DNA of 64,000 nt, from positions 26,371 through 90,370 of the forward strand of contig CADBFX010000001.1 of the NCBI GenBank assembly GCA_902794125.1, in the 5' to 3' direction. Shown here piece by piece: positions 41,338 through 49,962 of this stretch. A program made the position numbers and the translations under genes. The notes under the pieces were generated by a model. The model had not been told where the DNA came from. It saw only the letters and a program-made list of their open reading frames with translations, and made no database searches. Positions within the stretch are counted from its first letter, which is position 1, and each line of letters opens with the position of its first letter. The DNA is from an uncultured Elusimicrobium sp. GTDB taxonomy: Bacteria > Elusimicrobiota > Elusimicrobia > Elusimicrobiales > Elusimicrobiaceae.

Positions 41338-42429
41338 ATGAAGCGGATTTTAGGTGTTATAGCGGCGGTTTTGTTTATTTCAACCGTTGCTCAAGCAGAG
41401 GATATGAGTTTCGTGACGGTGTTGTCTTCGCCGTTAGGGTCGTTTTCTAACTTAGAAACAGCAAACCGGGCCACGGCCGGGAATGTCACTTTCGCTACAC
41501 GCGGTAGTGGGGCTATTAACTTTTATGGTGGGAAATTATCAGCGGCCGTTACTCCGTTACAAATAAATTTAACGGACAATGTTTCCTTGCGTGGTAATAA
41601 TATTACCAACATGAAAGTAACCAATTTGGAATTGGCCGACAAAGGGACCTTGAAAGGGTACCGGCTGATTGCGAATACCGTAACGTTGGATGCTGAGGCT
41701 TCTGGCGTGGTACACGTGGAAGAAAGCGAACGTACGCTTTACAATCAAAATGCTACGGTAAAAGTAGGTAAGGCGGACAGTATGTGTGTAAACTGTGGGA
41801 ATTCCATTAGTGGGGATTCCATTATAGGTGTAGCATTTGATACAGCTTGGACCGAACCGCCAGTGGCCCGATTAGAGTGGAGTAATTTCTTCCAAAAAAA
41901 TCCGGAGACGGGTGCTACTAATTTAACGTATATAAAGCAATATTTATTGACCACGAGCCATTCCACAGAGACAAGTGGTGATGAAGGAGGGGAGGATCCG
42001 ACTGATCCTACAAATACTACAACTTCTTGCAGTAAAATTACTACTTCGAACTGGGAAGATTGCTGTTCTTCCAACACTTCTTGTCATTCCGGATGTTATA
42101 GATCGTGCGGGGGAAATGCTGGGTCTTCCACTACTACTCAGTGTCAATGGAAGTCTATAAGTGTATCAACGGGAATGTGTGACGTTACTAATTCTGGCTA
42201 CGGGGTGACCAATGGTGCCACCTGTCCATCTAACCAATCGGGGAACGTTATATGTAATAGCGCACACAATAGGGCGTGGCAATGTTCATGTGGCTTGACT
42301 AATCCTGCCGGTTCTCCCATATATTATTGTGCTAGTGTTGATACTTGCAGAACAGGTTGCCGGGGATACGCTCCATCGGATATACCAATTTCTTGCCAAA
42401 TGTCCCCAACCAACCAATTAGGTTTCTAA
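41338..42429 (+). CDS. Secreted cysteine-rich protein
   Basis: 363 aa from the ATG at 41338, with GGAGG upstream and a signal peptide (MKRILGVIAAVLFISTVAQA). Residues 20-140 are low in Cys and beta-rich (GSGAINFYGGKLSAAVTPLQ and a bactofilin-like ladder around VSLRGNNITNMKVTNLELAD). A Thr/Glu-rich linker (TETSGDEGGEDPTDPTNT) precedes a C-terminal region with about 18 Cys in total in the mature protein (for example EDCCSSNTSCHSGCYRSCGG and DTCRTGCRGY). No known domain recognised. Presumably an extracellular or surface protein held by disulfides. Confidence 0.78.
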   Translation: MKRILGVIAAVLFISTVAQAEDMSFVTVLSSPLGSFSNLETANRATAGNVTFATRGSGAINFYGGKLSAAVTPLQINLTDNVSLRGNNITNMKVTNLELADKGTLKGYRLIANTVTLDAEASGVVHVEESERTLYNQNATVKVGKADSMCVNCGNSISGDSIIGVAFDTAWTEPPVARLEWSNFFQKNPETGATNLTYIKQYLLTTSHSTETSGDEGGEDPTDPTNTTTSCSKITTSNWEDCCSSNTSCHSGCYRSCGGNAGSSTTTQCQWKSISVSTGMCDVTNSGYGVTNGATCPSNQSGNVICNSAHNRAWQCSCGLTNPAGSPIYYCASVDTCRTGCRGYAPSDIPISCQMSPTNQLGF

Positions 42430-42435
42430 ATAGTA

Positions 42436-42469
42436 AAACACCCCGGAGAATTATCTCCGGGGTGTTTTT
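42436..42469 (+). terminator. Terminator of the Cys-rich protein gene
   Basis: Perfect 14-bp inverted repeat (42436-42449 with 42454-42467) around a 4-base loop, ending in a T-run. Also usable by the convergent SlyD-like gene. Confidence 0.92.
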
Positions 42470-42486
42470 ATGATGTAATGTGCTAC

Positions 42487-42903
42487 TTAGTTTATTTCTT
42501 TAATTTCTACGTCAAAGTGGAGTTCTTTGCCGGCTAAGGGGTGGTTGAAATCAAGCACCACTTCTTTATCGGTAATTTCTTTTACAATCGCGCGGAAGGT
42601 GTGCCCGGCATTGCTGGCACCCACCATATCGCCCACTTTTAAGTTTTCGGCACCGCCGATAGCTTCTTTTGGTACGCGGCGGATGGCTTCATCCAACACT
42701 TTGCCGTATCCTTCTTCCGGGGATACTTTGACGGATTTTTTATCGCCCACTTTCATTCCAAGCAGTTCTTTTTCAAGCCCCGGGATAATATGCCCGGCTC
42801 CGTGTGTGTATTCCAGCGGGCCGCGGCCGGCAGAAGTATCGGCTACTTTGCCATCTACTGTCAGCGTGTAATCAAATTTTACTTTGGAACCTTCTTTAAT
42901 CAT
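42487..42903 (-). CDS. FKBP-type peptidyl-prolyl isomerase, SlyD-like
   Basis: 138 aa, Shine-Dalgarno AAGGAGAA. VKFDYTLTVDGKVADTS, PLEYTHGAGHIIPGLEKELL-GMKVGDKKS form the FKBP core; VSPEEGYGKV leads into the inserted IF chaperone domain (VPKEAIGGAENLKVGDMVGA), and VVLDFNHPLAGKELHFDVEI closes the fold. The C-terminal His/Cys-rich metal tail of E. coli SlyD is absent. A cytoplasmic prolyl isomerase and folding helper. The family call is firm, the precise gene name less so. Confidence 0.92.
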   Translation of the reverse strand: MIKEGSKVKFDYTLTVDGKVADTSAGRGPLEYTHGAGHIIPGLEKELLGMKVGDKKSVKVSPEEGYGKVLDEAIRRVPKEAIGGAENLKVGDMVGASNAGHTFRAIVKEITDKEVVLDFNHPLAGKELHFDVEIKEIN

Positions 42904-42965
42904 GCTTTTCTCCTTAGTGCCCGCAGATACGGGATAGTATATTGTAACAGTTTTTGGACGTTTTG

Positions 42966-44060
42966 TTACTCGTTACCGAAAATCGTGTTGAGTTGGCGGT
43001 TGACGCGGTAAAAGGTAGCGCATTTAGGCATATCTTTTAAGCGTTTGGCACCGATATACGTCATACAACTGCGAATACCGCCCAAAATGGTCAGTAACGT
43101 AGGCTCTAACGGCCCGCGGAACGGGATTTCTACCACTTTGCCTTCGCTGGCACGGTATTTTTTCATACCGCCATAGTGCTTAGATTGGGCATATTCCGAA
43201 CTCATACCGTAGAATTTCTTGTATAATTTTTCTTCGGTTTTTAACGTGCAATCTTGGCCTTCTAACTCAGTGGTTTGAAGCTTTTTGGCTACCAATTCGC
43301 CGCCACTTTCTTCGTGCCCGGCCAGCATGCCGCCTAACATTACAAAATCGGCTCCGGCACAGAAGCTCTTGCAGATATCGCCCGGAACGGTACAACCGCC
43401 GTCCGCACAAATCATCCCACCCACGCCGTGAGCGGCGTCCGCACATTCAATTACGGTGGAAAATTGCGGTCGGCCCACACCGGTTAGTTTGCGGGTAGTG
43501 CATACGGAACCCGGGCCAATGCCTACTTTAATGATATCGGCACCGTTTAAAATTAAGTCTTCACACATATCGCCCGTTACCACATTACCGGCTAAAATAA
43601 GGGCGGTGGGCCAATCTTTACGAATTTTGCGTACATAATTAATTAAATAGGAAGAATAGCCGTTGGCAACGTCTACGCAGATGTTATTAATTAGGCCGCT
43701 TTTCATTACTTGGGTTAATTTTTCGTAATCTGCATCCGATACGCCGGAACTGACGAATAATAAATCATTATTACCGAATTCTTGGGCATTTTTCTTCAAA
43801 AACGAGAGTAATTCTTCGGCGCTGTAATGTTTATGCAGGGCACTTAATAAATGTTGTTTTTGCATTTCGCGGGCGACTTCAAAGGTGCCGGTGGTGGCCA
43901 TGTTGGCGGCAATAATTCCCGTAGCACTAATAGGCCGCGAACACCACTTAAATTTGTACTCGCGCAGCACTTGCACTTCGGAGCGGGAGGCTAACGTGGA
44001 GCGTTTGGGGCGCAGGAGTATGTCGCAATAGTCCAATTGAATATCATCATAAATTCTCAT
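42966..44060 (-). CDS. guaC: GMP reductase
   Basis: 364 aa from the ATG at 44060 with GGGAGA upstream; the longer frame begins without a Shine-Dalgarno. MRIYDDIQLDYCDILLRPKR is typical of GuaC. The catalytic Cys lies in GIGPGSVCTTRKLTGVGRPQ, the phosphate loop in GMICADGGCTVPGD and DFVMLGGMLAGHEESGGE, and the end RSCMTYIGAKRLKDMPKC-ATF is as in GuaC. There is no CBS domain, unlike IMP dehydrogenase. It converts GMP to IMP with NADPH for purine balance. Length is a little above E. coli GuaC. Confidence 0.93.
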   Translation of the reverse strand: MRIYDDIQLDYCDILLRPKRSTLASRSEVQVLREYKFKWCSRPISATGIIAANMATTGTFEVAREMQKQHLLSALHKHYSAEELLSFLKKNAQEFGNNDLLFVSSGVSDADYEKLTQVMKSGLINNICVDVANGYSSYLINYVRKIRKDWPTALILAGNVVTGDMCEDLILNGADIIKVGIGPGSVCTTRKLTGVGRPQFSTVIECADAAHGVGGMICADGGCTVPGDICKSFCAGADFVMLGGMLAGHEESGGELVAKKLQTTELEGQDCTLKTEEKLYKKFYGMSSEYAQSKHYGGMKKYRASEGKVVEIPFRGPLEPTLLTILGGIRSCMTYIGAKRLKDMPKCATFYRVNRQLNTIFGNE

Positions 44061-44146
44061 AATTTTTTCTCCCAAGTTGGTCTTGGCCTGCATAGTGGCC
44101 GGAGTATATCATACAAAATTTGGTGTTACTCTGGGGAAAAAAGCCT

Positions 44147-44175
44147 TTTACAGTGCAATTTTTTTTAGCTATAAT
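44147..44175 (+). promoter_or_regulatory. Promoter of the pilin trio
   Basis: TTTACA (44147-44152), a 17-bp spacer and TATAAT (44170-44175), 30 bases before the first pilin ATG. Confidence 0.7.
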
Positions 44176-44205
44176 TTGAATAGTACGGACAGGAGGGCAT
44201 AGTAC

Positions 44206-44682
44206 ATGAAAAGAGGTTTTACATTAATTGAATTATTGGCTGTTACTTTAATTATCGGTATTTTAACAGCGGTGGCTGTGCCGCAATACCGCCGCAGTGT
44301 GGAACGCACCCGCGTGGCGGAAGCCTTGCAGATGTTGCCGGCTATTTATGATTCCCGGGAACGGCTAATGACGGAATTGGATATTAAATTTTCGGATCAA
44401 TATCTGGAAGATAATGTGTATTTTGGAAAATTGGATTTACAAATGAAGGGTACTTCTACCAAGTGGGCAACCCGGTGGCAAACGCCTACTTTCGTGTATA
44501 ATATGTTTGATACGGTTCCCGGTTATGAAGGACGAGAAAAAGAGGCTGTTTCAGCCCGGATGATAAGAGGTCCCTACGCCCAAACAGAACTTTTTTACGA
44601 CGGGAATATGATTACTTGTGTGCCCGCTCCGGGAACGCAAGCATGTGAGTATCTCAATTTATCTACTCCGCGCGTTTCGTAA
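44206..44682 (+). CDS. Type IV pilin-like protein, first of three
   Basis: 158 aa, Shine-Dalgarno AGGAGG. Leader MKRG, then FTLIELLAVTLIIGILTAVA with Glu at +5; basic helix YRRSVERTRVAEALQMLPAI. The globular part (LEDNVYFGKLDLQMKGTSTK onward) has a Cys pair close to the C-terminus (MITCVPAPGTQACEY). The globular sequence is unlike those of the other pilins in the window, although the leader is nearly the same. Likely pilus or pseudopilus subunit. Confidence 0.92.
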   Translation: MKRGFTLIELLAVTLIIGILTAVAVPQYRRSVERTRVAEALQMLPAIYDSRERLMTELDIKFSDQYLEDNVYFGKLDLQMKGTSTKWATRWQTPTFVYNMFDTVPGYEGREKEAVSARMIRGPYAQTELFYDGNMITCVPAPGTQACEYLNLSTPRVS

Positions 44683-44700
44683 AAGTGGGGGACAATAACT

Positions 44701-45207
44701 ATGAAAAAACAATTGGGTTTTACATTGGTGGAATTGTTGGCCGTAGTGATGATTATCGGTATATTAACGGCCGTAGGCGTGCCACAATACCGCAAAACAA
44801 TTACCCGCTCCCATGCGTCGGAAGCAGAGGCTATGCTGCGGGTGCTCTATGATTCCAGCGAACGTCTTGCCGGTGAATTTGGGGCGCGTTCTTATGCTAA
44901 ATTAATAGATTCTAAAGGCGAAAATGATTACTCATTTGCCCGGTTAGATATTATGGACACTGCCAAATTGCCGGCCGGGTGTTCCATTAGTAATAAAACG
45001 GTATTGACTTGTGATCGGTTTAAATATAAGTTGAATGAAAACGGCTTTGTGGCTGCCAAAAAATTAAATAAACCGTATCAAAATACGTATATATTGTTGG
45101 ACCGTAACACGTTGGAATTATATTGCCAACCGCCGACGAACGATACCGAAGGGGTGGCGTGTGATGTGTTTGGTTTAGATGCAAAAGATGCCAGCGTTAA
45201 TTTTTAG
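44701..45207 (+). CDS. Type IV pilin-like protein, second of three
   Basis: 168 aa. Leader MKKQLG, then FTLVELLAVVMIIGILTAVG with Glu at +5, followed by the amphipathic helix YRKTITRSHASEAEAMLRVL. Globular part with Cys in AGCSISNKTVLTCDRF and LYCQPPTNDTEGVACDVF, suggesting two disulfides. 18 bases after the first pilin; shares its operon. Its YDSSERLAGEFGARSY helix resembles YDSRERLMTEL of the first, so the two may be ancient duplicates. Confidence 0.92.
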   Translation: MKKQLGFTLVELLAVVMIIGILTAVGVPQYRKTITRSHASEAEAMLRVLYDSSERLAGEFGARSYAKLIDSKGENDYSFARLDIMDTAKLPAGCSISNKTVLTCDRFKYKLNENGFVAAKKLNKPYQNTYILLDRNTLELYCQPPTNDTEGVACDVFGLDAKDASVNF

Positions 45208-45219
45208 GCAGGAGTGTTT

Positions 45220-45729
45220 ATGAACAAAGGTTTTACATTGGTAGAAATTTTGGTTGCCGTAATGATTTTGGCCGTTTTGGTGACGATGGCTTTCCCGTTG
45301 TATGAACAGGCTATTGAGAAGTCCCGCATTTCCGACGTGCGTACTACGTTAAAGAAATTGCACGAATCCAAGATGCGCATTTTAGATTCTTTAGATAAAC
45401 AAACCTATTCGACCGATACGTTTGGCTTTGAGAATTTAGATTTTTCGCTTCCTTGCTCGGAAGGTACCAAAATGAACGAGGATGGAACGCACGTTATTTC
45501 GTGCAGTACGAAAGATTTTACATATTTTATCAACCCGGTAGGAGAAGCCAACGCCGTCTGTGCGGTACGACGGACTGGGGACTACAAGGGGGCCAATTTT
45601 CTGTACTTAGGAGATTTGGAAACCAACGCCAGCAAAAAATTTAAATGTAACAACGGTTCCAAATGGGGAAGTTGCGAGGCGTATGGGTTGTCTAATACAG
45701 ACGTAGATAAGGCGTGGTGCTCGTTATAA
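45220..45729 (+). CDS. Type IV pilin-like protein, third of three
   Basis: 169 aa from the ATG at 45220, with GCAGGAG upstream (an in-frame GTG 6 bases earlier lies on the Shine-Dalgarno). Leader MNKG, then FTLVEILVAVMILAVLVTMA with Glu at +5 and a helix with SRISDVRTTLKKLHESKMRI. At least five Cys in the globular domain (LPCSEG, ISCSTK, AVCAVR, KFKCNNG, WGSCEAYG). The helix-end K-S-R motif is shared with the other pilins. Last gene of the trio; a terminator follows. Confidence 0.92.
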   Translation: MNKGFTLVEILVAVMILAVLVTMAFPLYEQAIEKSRISDVRTTLKKLHESKMRILDSLDKQTYSTDTFGFENLDFSLPCSEGTKMNEDGTHVISCSTKDFTYFINPVGEANAVCAVRRTGDYKGANFLYLGDLETNASKKFKCNNGSKWGSCEAYGLSNTDVDKAWCSL

Positions 45730-45741
45730 AAATTAATATTT

Positions 45742-45774
45742 AAAAAGCGGCCTGTTTAAGGCCGCTTTTTTTTT
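45742..45774 (+). terminator. Terminator of the pilin trio
   Basis: AAAAAGCGGCC (45742-45752) pairs with GGCCGCTTTTT (45760-45770), followed by more T. Works on both strands, so it also serves the convergent cysE operon. Confidence 0.92.
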
Positions 45775-45784
45775 CTCTTCATGA

Positions 45785-46609
45785 TTAAATTTTGCTGTTG
45801 GGGGGGACGTCGGCAGTGATCCACTTATTGGCCCCAATGATGCTTCCTTTGCCGATTGTAATATTACCGAGCACAGTGGTTTCCGCGTAGATAATCACGT
45901 TATCTTCTATATTGGGGTGGCGCTTAATGCCTTTGACGGGGTTTCCGTGTTCGTCTAACGGAAAACTTTTGGCTCCCAACGTAACGCCTTGATACAATTT
46001 TACATTTGCTCCAATGACGCACGTTTCGCCAATGACAGTACCGGTGCCGTGGTCAATAAAAAACGACGGGCCAATCTGGGCACCCGGATGAATATCAATT
46101 CCCGTTTTGCTGTGCGCGTATTCCGTCACAATGCGCGGAATCAACCGTACACCGCGGACATGTAAAAAATGTGCCATGCGCTGAAAAGTAATGGCCAAAA
46201 TGCCGGGGTAGCAGAGCAGCGGCTCCACGGGGTTTACAGCGGCCGGATCTCCTTCGTAAGCGGCGGTAACGTCGCTAAGCACTAATCGTTGGATAGCCGG
46301 CAACTGTTTAAAGAAATCTTCCGTAATCTGGTGTGCTTTGGTTGTGCACGCGTCGCAATCTGCTTGTTGGGTGCATAAAAAGCAAAGCGAATTTTTAATT
46401 TGTTTTTCTAAACGCAGAGAGAGTGCATGTAAATCTTGTGCGGTTGCGTGAGGTTTATCTACCAGCGCATACTGAAACAGCCAATCCTTGAGTTGTTCAA
46501 AAATATCAATGGTATCGGTGGCCGACGGAATAAAGCGGGCCTTTGTATAAAAATTTTTATCAAAGGTACTTTTTAATTCCTGGGTCAGTTGCGTGAAAAT
46601 ATCGTCCAT
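45785..46609 (-). CDS. cysE: Serine O-acetyltransferase (EpsC/CysE type)
   Basis: 274 aa. An N-terminal helical domain of about 130 residues with a Cys group (CFLCTQQADCDAC) precedes the left-handed beta-helix: TEYAHSKTGIDIHPGAQIGP, IDHGTGTVIGETCVIGANVK and LYQGVTLGAK, with catalytic Asp-His pairs in IDIHPGA and FIDHGTG. KGIKRHPNIEDNVIIYAETT ends the domain. Makes O-acetylserine from serine and acetyl-CoA for cysteine synthesis. It is the last gene of the leftward LPS operon (10 bases after lptB), which is an unusual partner. Confidence 0.92.
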   Translation of the reverse strand: MDDIFTQLTQELKSTFDKNFYTKARFIPSATDTIDIFEQLKDWLFQYALVDKPHATAQDLHALSLRLEKQIKNSLCFLCTQQADCDACTTKAHQITEDFFKQLPAIQRLVLSDVTAAYEGDPAAVNPVEPLLCYPGILAITFQRMAHFLHVRGVRLIPRIVTEYAHSKTGIDIHPGAQIGPSFFIDHGTGTVIGETCVIGANVKLYQGVTLGAKSFPLDEHGNPVKGIKRHPNIEDNVIIYAETTVLGNITIGKGSIIGANKWITADVPPNSKI

Positions 46610-46618
46610 GGTGCGTCC

Positions 46619-47338
46619 TTACATCTTAAAATCTTCACCCAAATATAGGCGGCGGGCATTGGTATCGTTTAGTAATGTGTTTTGGTCGCCTTCTACCAAA
46701 ATTTTCCCGTCGTAGATTAGATAGGCGCGTTCGGTCAGTGGCAAGGTTTCGCGCACGTTGTGGTCGGTGATGAGCACGCCGATGCCTTTATCTTTCAATT
46801 TAAAAATCATTTGGCGCAAATCGGCCACGGTGATAGGGTCAATCCCCACGAAAGGTTCGTCTAGCAGAATAATTTGCGGGTTGCTAATCATGCAGCGGGC
46901 AATTTCCATACGGCGTTTTTCACCACCGGAAAGAGTCCATGCTTTTTGTTTGGCTAATTTGGTAAGGCCAAATTCATTTAATAGTTCATCTACGCGGCGT
47001 TTTTGAGCGGGTTTATCATTGGAAATACGTTCCAACACGGCCAGTAAATTTTCTTCCACGGTAAGGCCTTTAAAAATGGTAGGTTCCTGTGCTAAATAAC
47101 CCAGACCGTGCCGCGCCCGTTCAAACATGGGTAGCGAAGTTACGTCGTTGTCATCAATAAATACGCGGCCTTGCGTGGGGCGGATAAAACCTACCATCAT
47201 GTAAAACGAAGTTGTTTTTCCCGCGCCGTTTGGCCCCAATAACCCTACAATTTCACCGGAGTGAACATGAATATCCACTCCCTTTACGACCATACGGTCT
47301 TTATATACTTTAATAATTTGTTCGCTGCGCAGTTGCAT
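46619..47338 (-). CDS. lptB: LPS export ABC ATPase LptB
   Basis: 239 aa with Shine-Dalgarno AAGGA. Walker A GPNGAGKTT (36-44), Q-loop YLAQEPTIFKGLTVEENLLA (the ARXXGXXYLPQE-type loop of LptB), signature LSGGEKRRMEIARCM, Walker B IILLDEPFVGIDPITV and H-loop VLITDHNVRETL. The FVGIDP and DHNVRE strings identify LptB among ABC ATPases. With LptF and LptG (not in this window) it drives LPS from the inner membrane onto the Lpt bridge. Confidence 0.95.
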   Translation of the reverse strand: MQLRSEQIIKVYKDRMVVKGVDIHVHSGEIVGLLGPNGAGKTTSFYMMVGFIRPTQGRVFIDDNDVTSLPMFERARHGLGYLAQEPTIFKGLTVEENLLAVLERISNDKPAQKRRVDELLNEFGLTKLAKQKAWTLSGGEKRRMEIARCMISNPQIILLDEPFVGIDPITVADLRQMIFKLKDKGIGVLITDHNVRETLPLTERAYLIYDGKILVEGDQNTLLNDTNARRLYLGEDFKM

Positions 47339-47347
47339 ATAATATCC

Positions 47348-48250
47348 TTAAAATTTGGTATTTAGATCTGATTCGTTTAACTCCGGCGATACCAACCAAC
47401 CCTGTACTTTCCCGTCTAATACAACTTGTTTTCCTTCGTTATCGCTTTGTGCCTTATCGGCTATTATAGCAAAAGTACCTTGTTCTGTGGTCCCGTGCAC
47501 GAGTGGCCGCGACCCATACGCATACGATTGATTGTGCGCTCCGTCGTAAATAATGGTTTCGGCTTCCAACGTGCGCAGTCCGTCGGTTAGTGTAGCATTT
47601 CCTTCTAAAATAGCATAATCTTCCAGTTGTTTAAACGTGGCTTTTTGGGCGGTAAAAACTTGGAGGCCTTCCGGTGTGGGACGTTCTACGCGGACGTCTT
47701 TTTCTAAAGTAAAAATTTTCTGTTCCAAATCAAAGGTGGCTTTCCGGGCCGTGGCAGTAACGGTTTGTTTTTTCTCGTCGCTATAAATTAATTTAACCAA
47801 ATGATTTTTATTGGCGGTTAAATTACCTTGCTGTGTTTTATAATTAACGGCGGCTTTGTCGGAATATGCTTCGTAGAAAGAACCGTCCAGTTCATTTTTG
47901 CGCAGGTATACATTTCCGCGGGCGGAGAAACGGTTAAGAGCCCGCTCGGACAGTGCATAATCCGCCTGAAAAACATAGATACTGTTATCGTAGGAAACAT
48001 TTCCTTTAAATTCTTCTTTTTGTTCGTTTTTGTAAATGACCCAGCTTTCACTTTGCACGAGTCCTCCCAAGACGGGGGGAATTTCGGACGCTTTGAGTTT
48101 TTTATCTTTTAAGGAGTTTTTGGCAGCGCTTAGTTTGCGCGGAGCGGATGGAGTTGCGAGTTCCGGCCCTTCTTTTTTGATCGTGCGGCAACCGGCTGCA
48201 AAATGAGCCGTCAGCAAACAAAGCAGAAGAAGGATTAAATTCTTTTTCAT
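47348..48250 (-). CDS. lptA: LptA/OstA-like LPS transport protein, lipobox-bearing
   Basis: 300 aa. The signal sequence ends HFAAGC, a lipobox, so it seems to be a lipoprotein, whereas classical LptA is soluble. The rest is made of OstA-type beta-jellyroll repeats: EFKGNVSYDNSIYVFQADYA, RFSARGNVYLRKNELDGSFY, FTLEKDVRVERPTPEGLQVF, ILEGNATLTDGLRTLEAETI and YDGAHNQSYAYGSRPLVHG. Longer than E. coli LptA (185 aa). It would bridge the periplasm for LPS between LptC and LptD. Overlaps lptC by 4 bases. Confidence 0.85.
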   Translation of the reverse strand: MKKNLILLLLCLLTAHFAAGCRTIKKEGPELATPSAPRKLSAAKNSLKDKKLKASEIPPVLGGLVQSESWVIYKNEQKEEFKGNVSYDNSIYVFQADYALSERALNRFSARGNVYLRKNELDGSFYEAYSDKAAVNYKTQQGNLTANKNHLVKLIYSDEKKQTVTATARKATFDLEQKIFTLEKDVRVERPTPEGLQVFTAQKATFKQLEDYAILEGNATLTDGLRTLEAETIIYDGAHNQSYAYGSRPLVHGTTEQGTFAIIADKAQSDNEGKQVVLDGKVQGWLVSPELNESDLNTKF

Positions 48251-48777
48251 TTGCGGCGTAACTCCCGGGCGTCTGTGGGTAGACGCGTGGAATGATTTTT
48301 CATTTCAATTTTGGTTAGTTTGGAATCGGTTTCAATACCGCCGCGCGCAACCGATTTGGCATTTTGGCGCGTAATCGTTGTTTTATGGTCGGACCATACA
48401 CGGTTTTTATCAATGTCATAAAAAAATCTGTCCGTTACTAAATGTGCGTCTTCCGTCAGCGCATCAATGCGAGCGTTTCCTTCAATAGATACGAGCCGCT
48501 TTTGGTAGTCAAAAGTGCCAATGTCTCCGCTGATGCGGGCAGAATCGGCATTGTTTTGTTTGAGTAGTAACACCGGGTTTTTAAGCGTAGCGGATTGCAA
48601 CGCCCCAAAGTCAACGGCTTCGGCGGTAAGTATCCACTGTTGTTGGCTGGCTTTGGATTCAAAAATAGTAACCTGGTTGGCCAGTTGCATATCGGCATTA
48701 TCTTCCGGTGAGAATTTTTCTTTTCCGCCGCAAGCCGCCAATAAAATAAAAATAGGTACTAAACGCAATAATCTCAT
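48247..48777 (-). CDS. lptC: LptC-like LPS transport protein
   Basis: 176 aa. Short signal MRLLRLVPIFILLAACGGKE with a lipobox (LLAAC), then the LptC jellyroll: SKASQQQWILTAEAVDFGAL, KNPVLLLKQNNADSARISGD, GTFDYQKRLVSIEGNARIDA and LVTDRFFYDIDKNRVWSDHK. The last block (L-x-T-x-x-x-x-Y-x-x-x-x-x-x-V-x-S) is the LptC/LptA hallmark. Overlaps kdsD and lptA by 4 bases each, so translation is coupled. E. coli LptC uses a membrane helix; here the anchor is a lipid. Confidence 0.85.
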   Translation of the reverse strand: MRLLRLVPIFILLAACGGKEKFSPEDNADMQLANQVTIFESKASQQQWILTAEAVDFGALQSATLKNPVLLLKQNNADSARISGDIGTFDYQKRLVSIEGNARIDALTEDAHLVTDRFFYDIDKNRVWSDHKTTITRQNAKSVARGGIETDSKLTKIEMKNHSTRLPTDARELRRK

Positions 48778-49772
48778 TTTTTGTCCAGTAATGCTAAAAA
48801 TTCAATTAAATCTTTTTCGTCAATAATGCCCACCACTTTCCCGCTTTTATTAAGCACGGGCAAGTTATCCACGTGCGTGGTATGAATTTTTTTAGCGGCT
48901 TCAATAGCGGGCATAGTGTCTAATAAGTGATACGGATTTTTGGTCATTACCTGAGCGATGTTTTTATTTAAAACGTCCGTTCCTGTTTGAAGTAAGCGGC
49001 GCAAATCACCGTCAGTAAAATACCCGGCTAAGCGGCCTTTTTTATCTACTACACTCGTGGCCCCGACGCCGCCGGTTTCCGTCATAACAAACAGCGCATC
49101 CTTGACGGTTGCCGTTAGCGGCACGGTGGGGTTGTTTTTGCCGGTATGCATGAGATCTTTAACTTGCTGGGTAAGAAGTTTACCTAAAGAACCGCCCGGG
49201 TGGAAGGAGGCGAAGTCGCGCTTTTCAAAATGTTTTACTTTCATTAAACAAAGCGCCAGCGCATCACCCACGGCCAGCGTAGCGGTTGTAGAAGCGGTGG
49301 GAGCTAAGTTGTACGGGCAGGCTTCGCGTTCAATGTAAATCGGAATGTGAATATCAGACATCAAGGCCAGTTTGGAAGCAGCATGCCCCGTCATAGAAAT
49401 AATGGTTAATTTACGGCGTTCCAGCGAGGGTAAAATGCGGGTAAGTTCTTCGGTTTGCCCGGAAAAAGAAAGAGCCAAAATCACGTCGCCGGCGGTAATC
49501 ATACCTAAATCGCCGTGCAGGGCTTCTACGGGGTGTACAAAGAAAGCGGGAGTGCCGGTGGAAGCAAGGGTAGCGGCAATTTTACGGCCGATAAGGCCGC
49601 TTTTTCCAATGCCCAGCACCACCACGCGCCCTTTGCTTTTGGCAATTACATTAACGGCACGTAAAAAATTTTCGTCAATGCTTTTGCGGGTGAGTTCTAA
49701 TGCTTTATGTTCTACATCTAATACATTGCGGGCAATTTTTTTAATAGCGGCAATTGAAATTTTTTCGTTCAT
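48774..49772 (-). CDS. kdsD: Arabinose-5-phosphate isomerase KdsD/KpsF
   Basis: 332 aa from the ATG at 49772, with AGGAATC upstream; the longer frame runs into the upstream gene. SIS domain: RVVVLGIGKSGLIGRKIAAT-LASTGTPAFFVHPVEALHGD, LALSFSGQTEELTRILPSLE, and the metal/His region ASFHPGGSLGKLL. Two CBS domains follow (MHTGKNNPTVPLTATVKDAL and MTKNPYHLLDTMPAIEAAKK, residues 205-330). It makes D-arabinose 5-phosphate, the first precursor of KDO, used by KdsA encoded just upstream. Confidence 0.95.
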   Translation of the reverse strand: MNEKISIAAIKKIARNVLDVEHKALELTRKSIDENFLRAVNVIAKSKGRVVVLGIGKSGLIGRKIAATLASTGTPAFFVHPVEALHGDLGMITAGDVILALSFSGQTEELTRILPSLERRKLTIISMTGHAASKLALMSDIHIPIYIEREACPYNLAPTASTTATLAVGDALALCLMKVKHFEKRDFASFHPGGSLGKLLTQQVKDLMHTGKNNPTVPLTATVKDALFVMTETGGVGATSVVDKKGRLAGYFTDGDLRRLLQTGTDVLNKNIAQVMTKNPYHLLDTMPAIEAAKKIHTTHVDNLPVLNKSGKVVGIIDEKDLIEFLALLDKK

Positions 49773-49960
49773 AAAGATTCCTGTTGCGAGTTCGTCCACG
49801 GCATAGCGGCCGGGGCGGGATGATGTGGCTGGTACGGAGCCGGTAAACGGGCGGCTACGTACGAGAAAATCCCAAATCCGATAAGACAACCCACCAGCAC
49901 GATTCCAAAAACGGTAACGTGCCATTTAAAAGAAGGTTGCCAGCGGGGAGTTTGGTTCAT
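49769..49960 (-). CDS. Small single-helix membrane protein in the KDO operon
   Basis: 63 aa (MNQTPRWQPSFKWHVTVFGI onward). One membrane helix (residues 14-36, VTVFGIVLVGCLIGFGIFSY) and a Pro/His-rich C-terminal tail (LPAPYQPHHPAPAAMPW), which probably faces the periplasm. Starts 2 bases after the kdsA stop and overlaps kdsD by 4 bases, so expression is tied to KDO synthesis. Not a phosphatase; it does not replace KdsC, whose gene would often sit in this operon. Function unknown. Confidence 0.65.
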   Translation of the reverse strand: MNQTPRWQPSFKWHVTVFGIVLVGCLIGFGIFSYVAARLPAPYQPHHPAPAAMPWTNSQQESL

Positions 49961-49962
49961 AA

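Noticed and set aside
49773..49925. 51-residue N-terminal extension of KdsD
   Set aside because: It overlaps the 63-aa membrane protein gene and lacks a ribosome site. The ATG at 49772 matches the family start and the 4-base overlap pattern of the operon.
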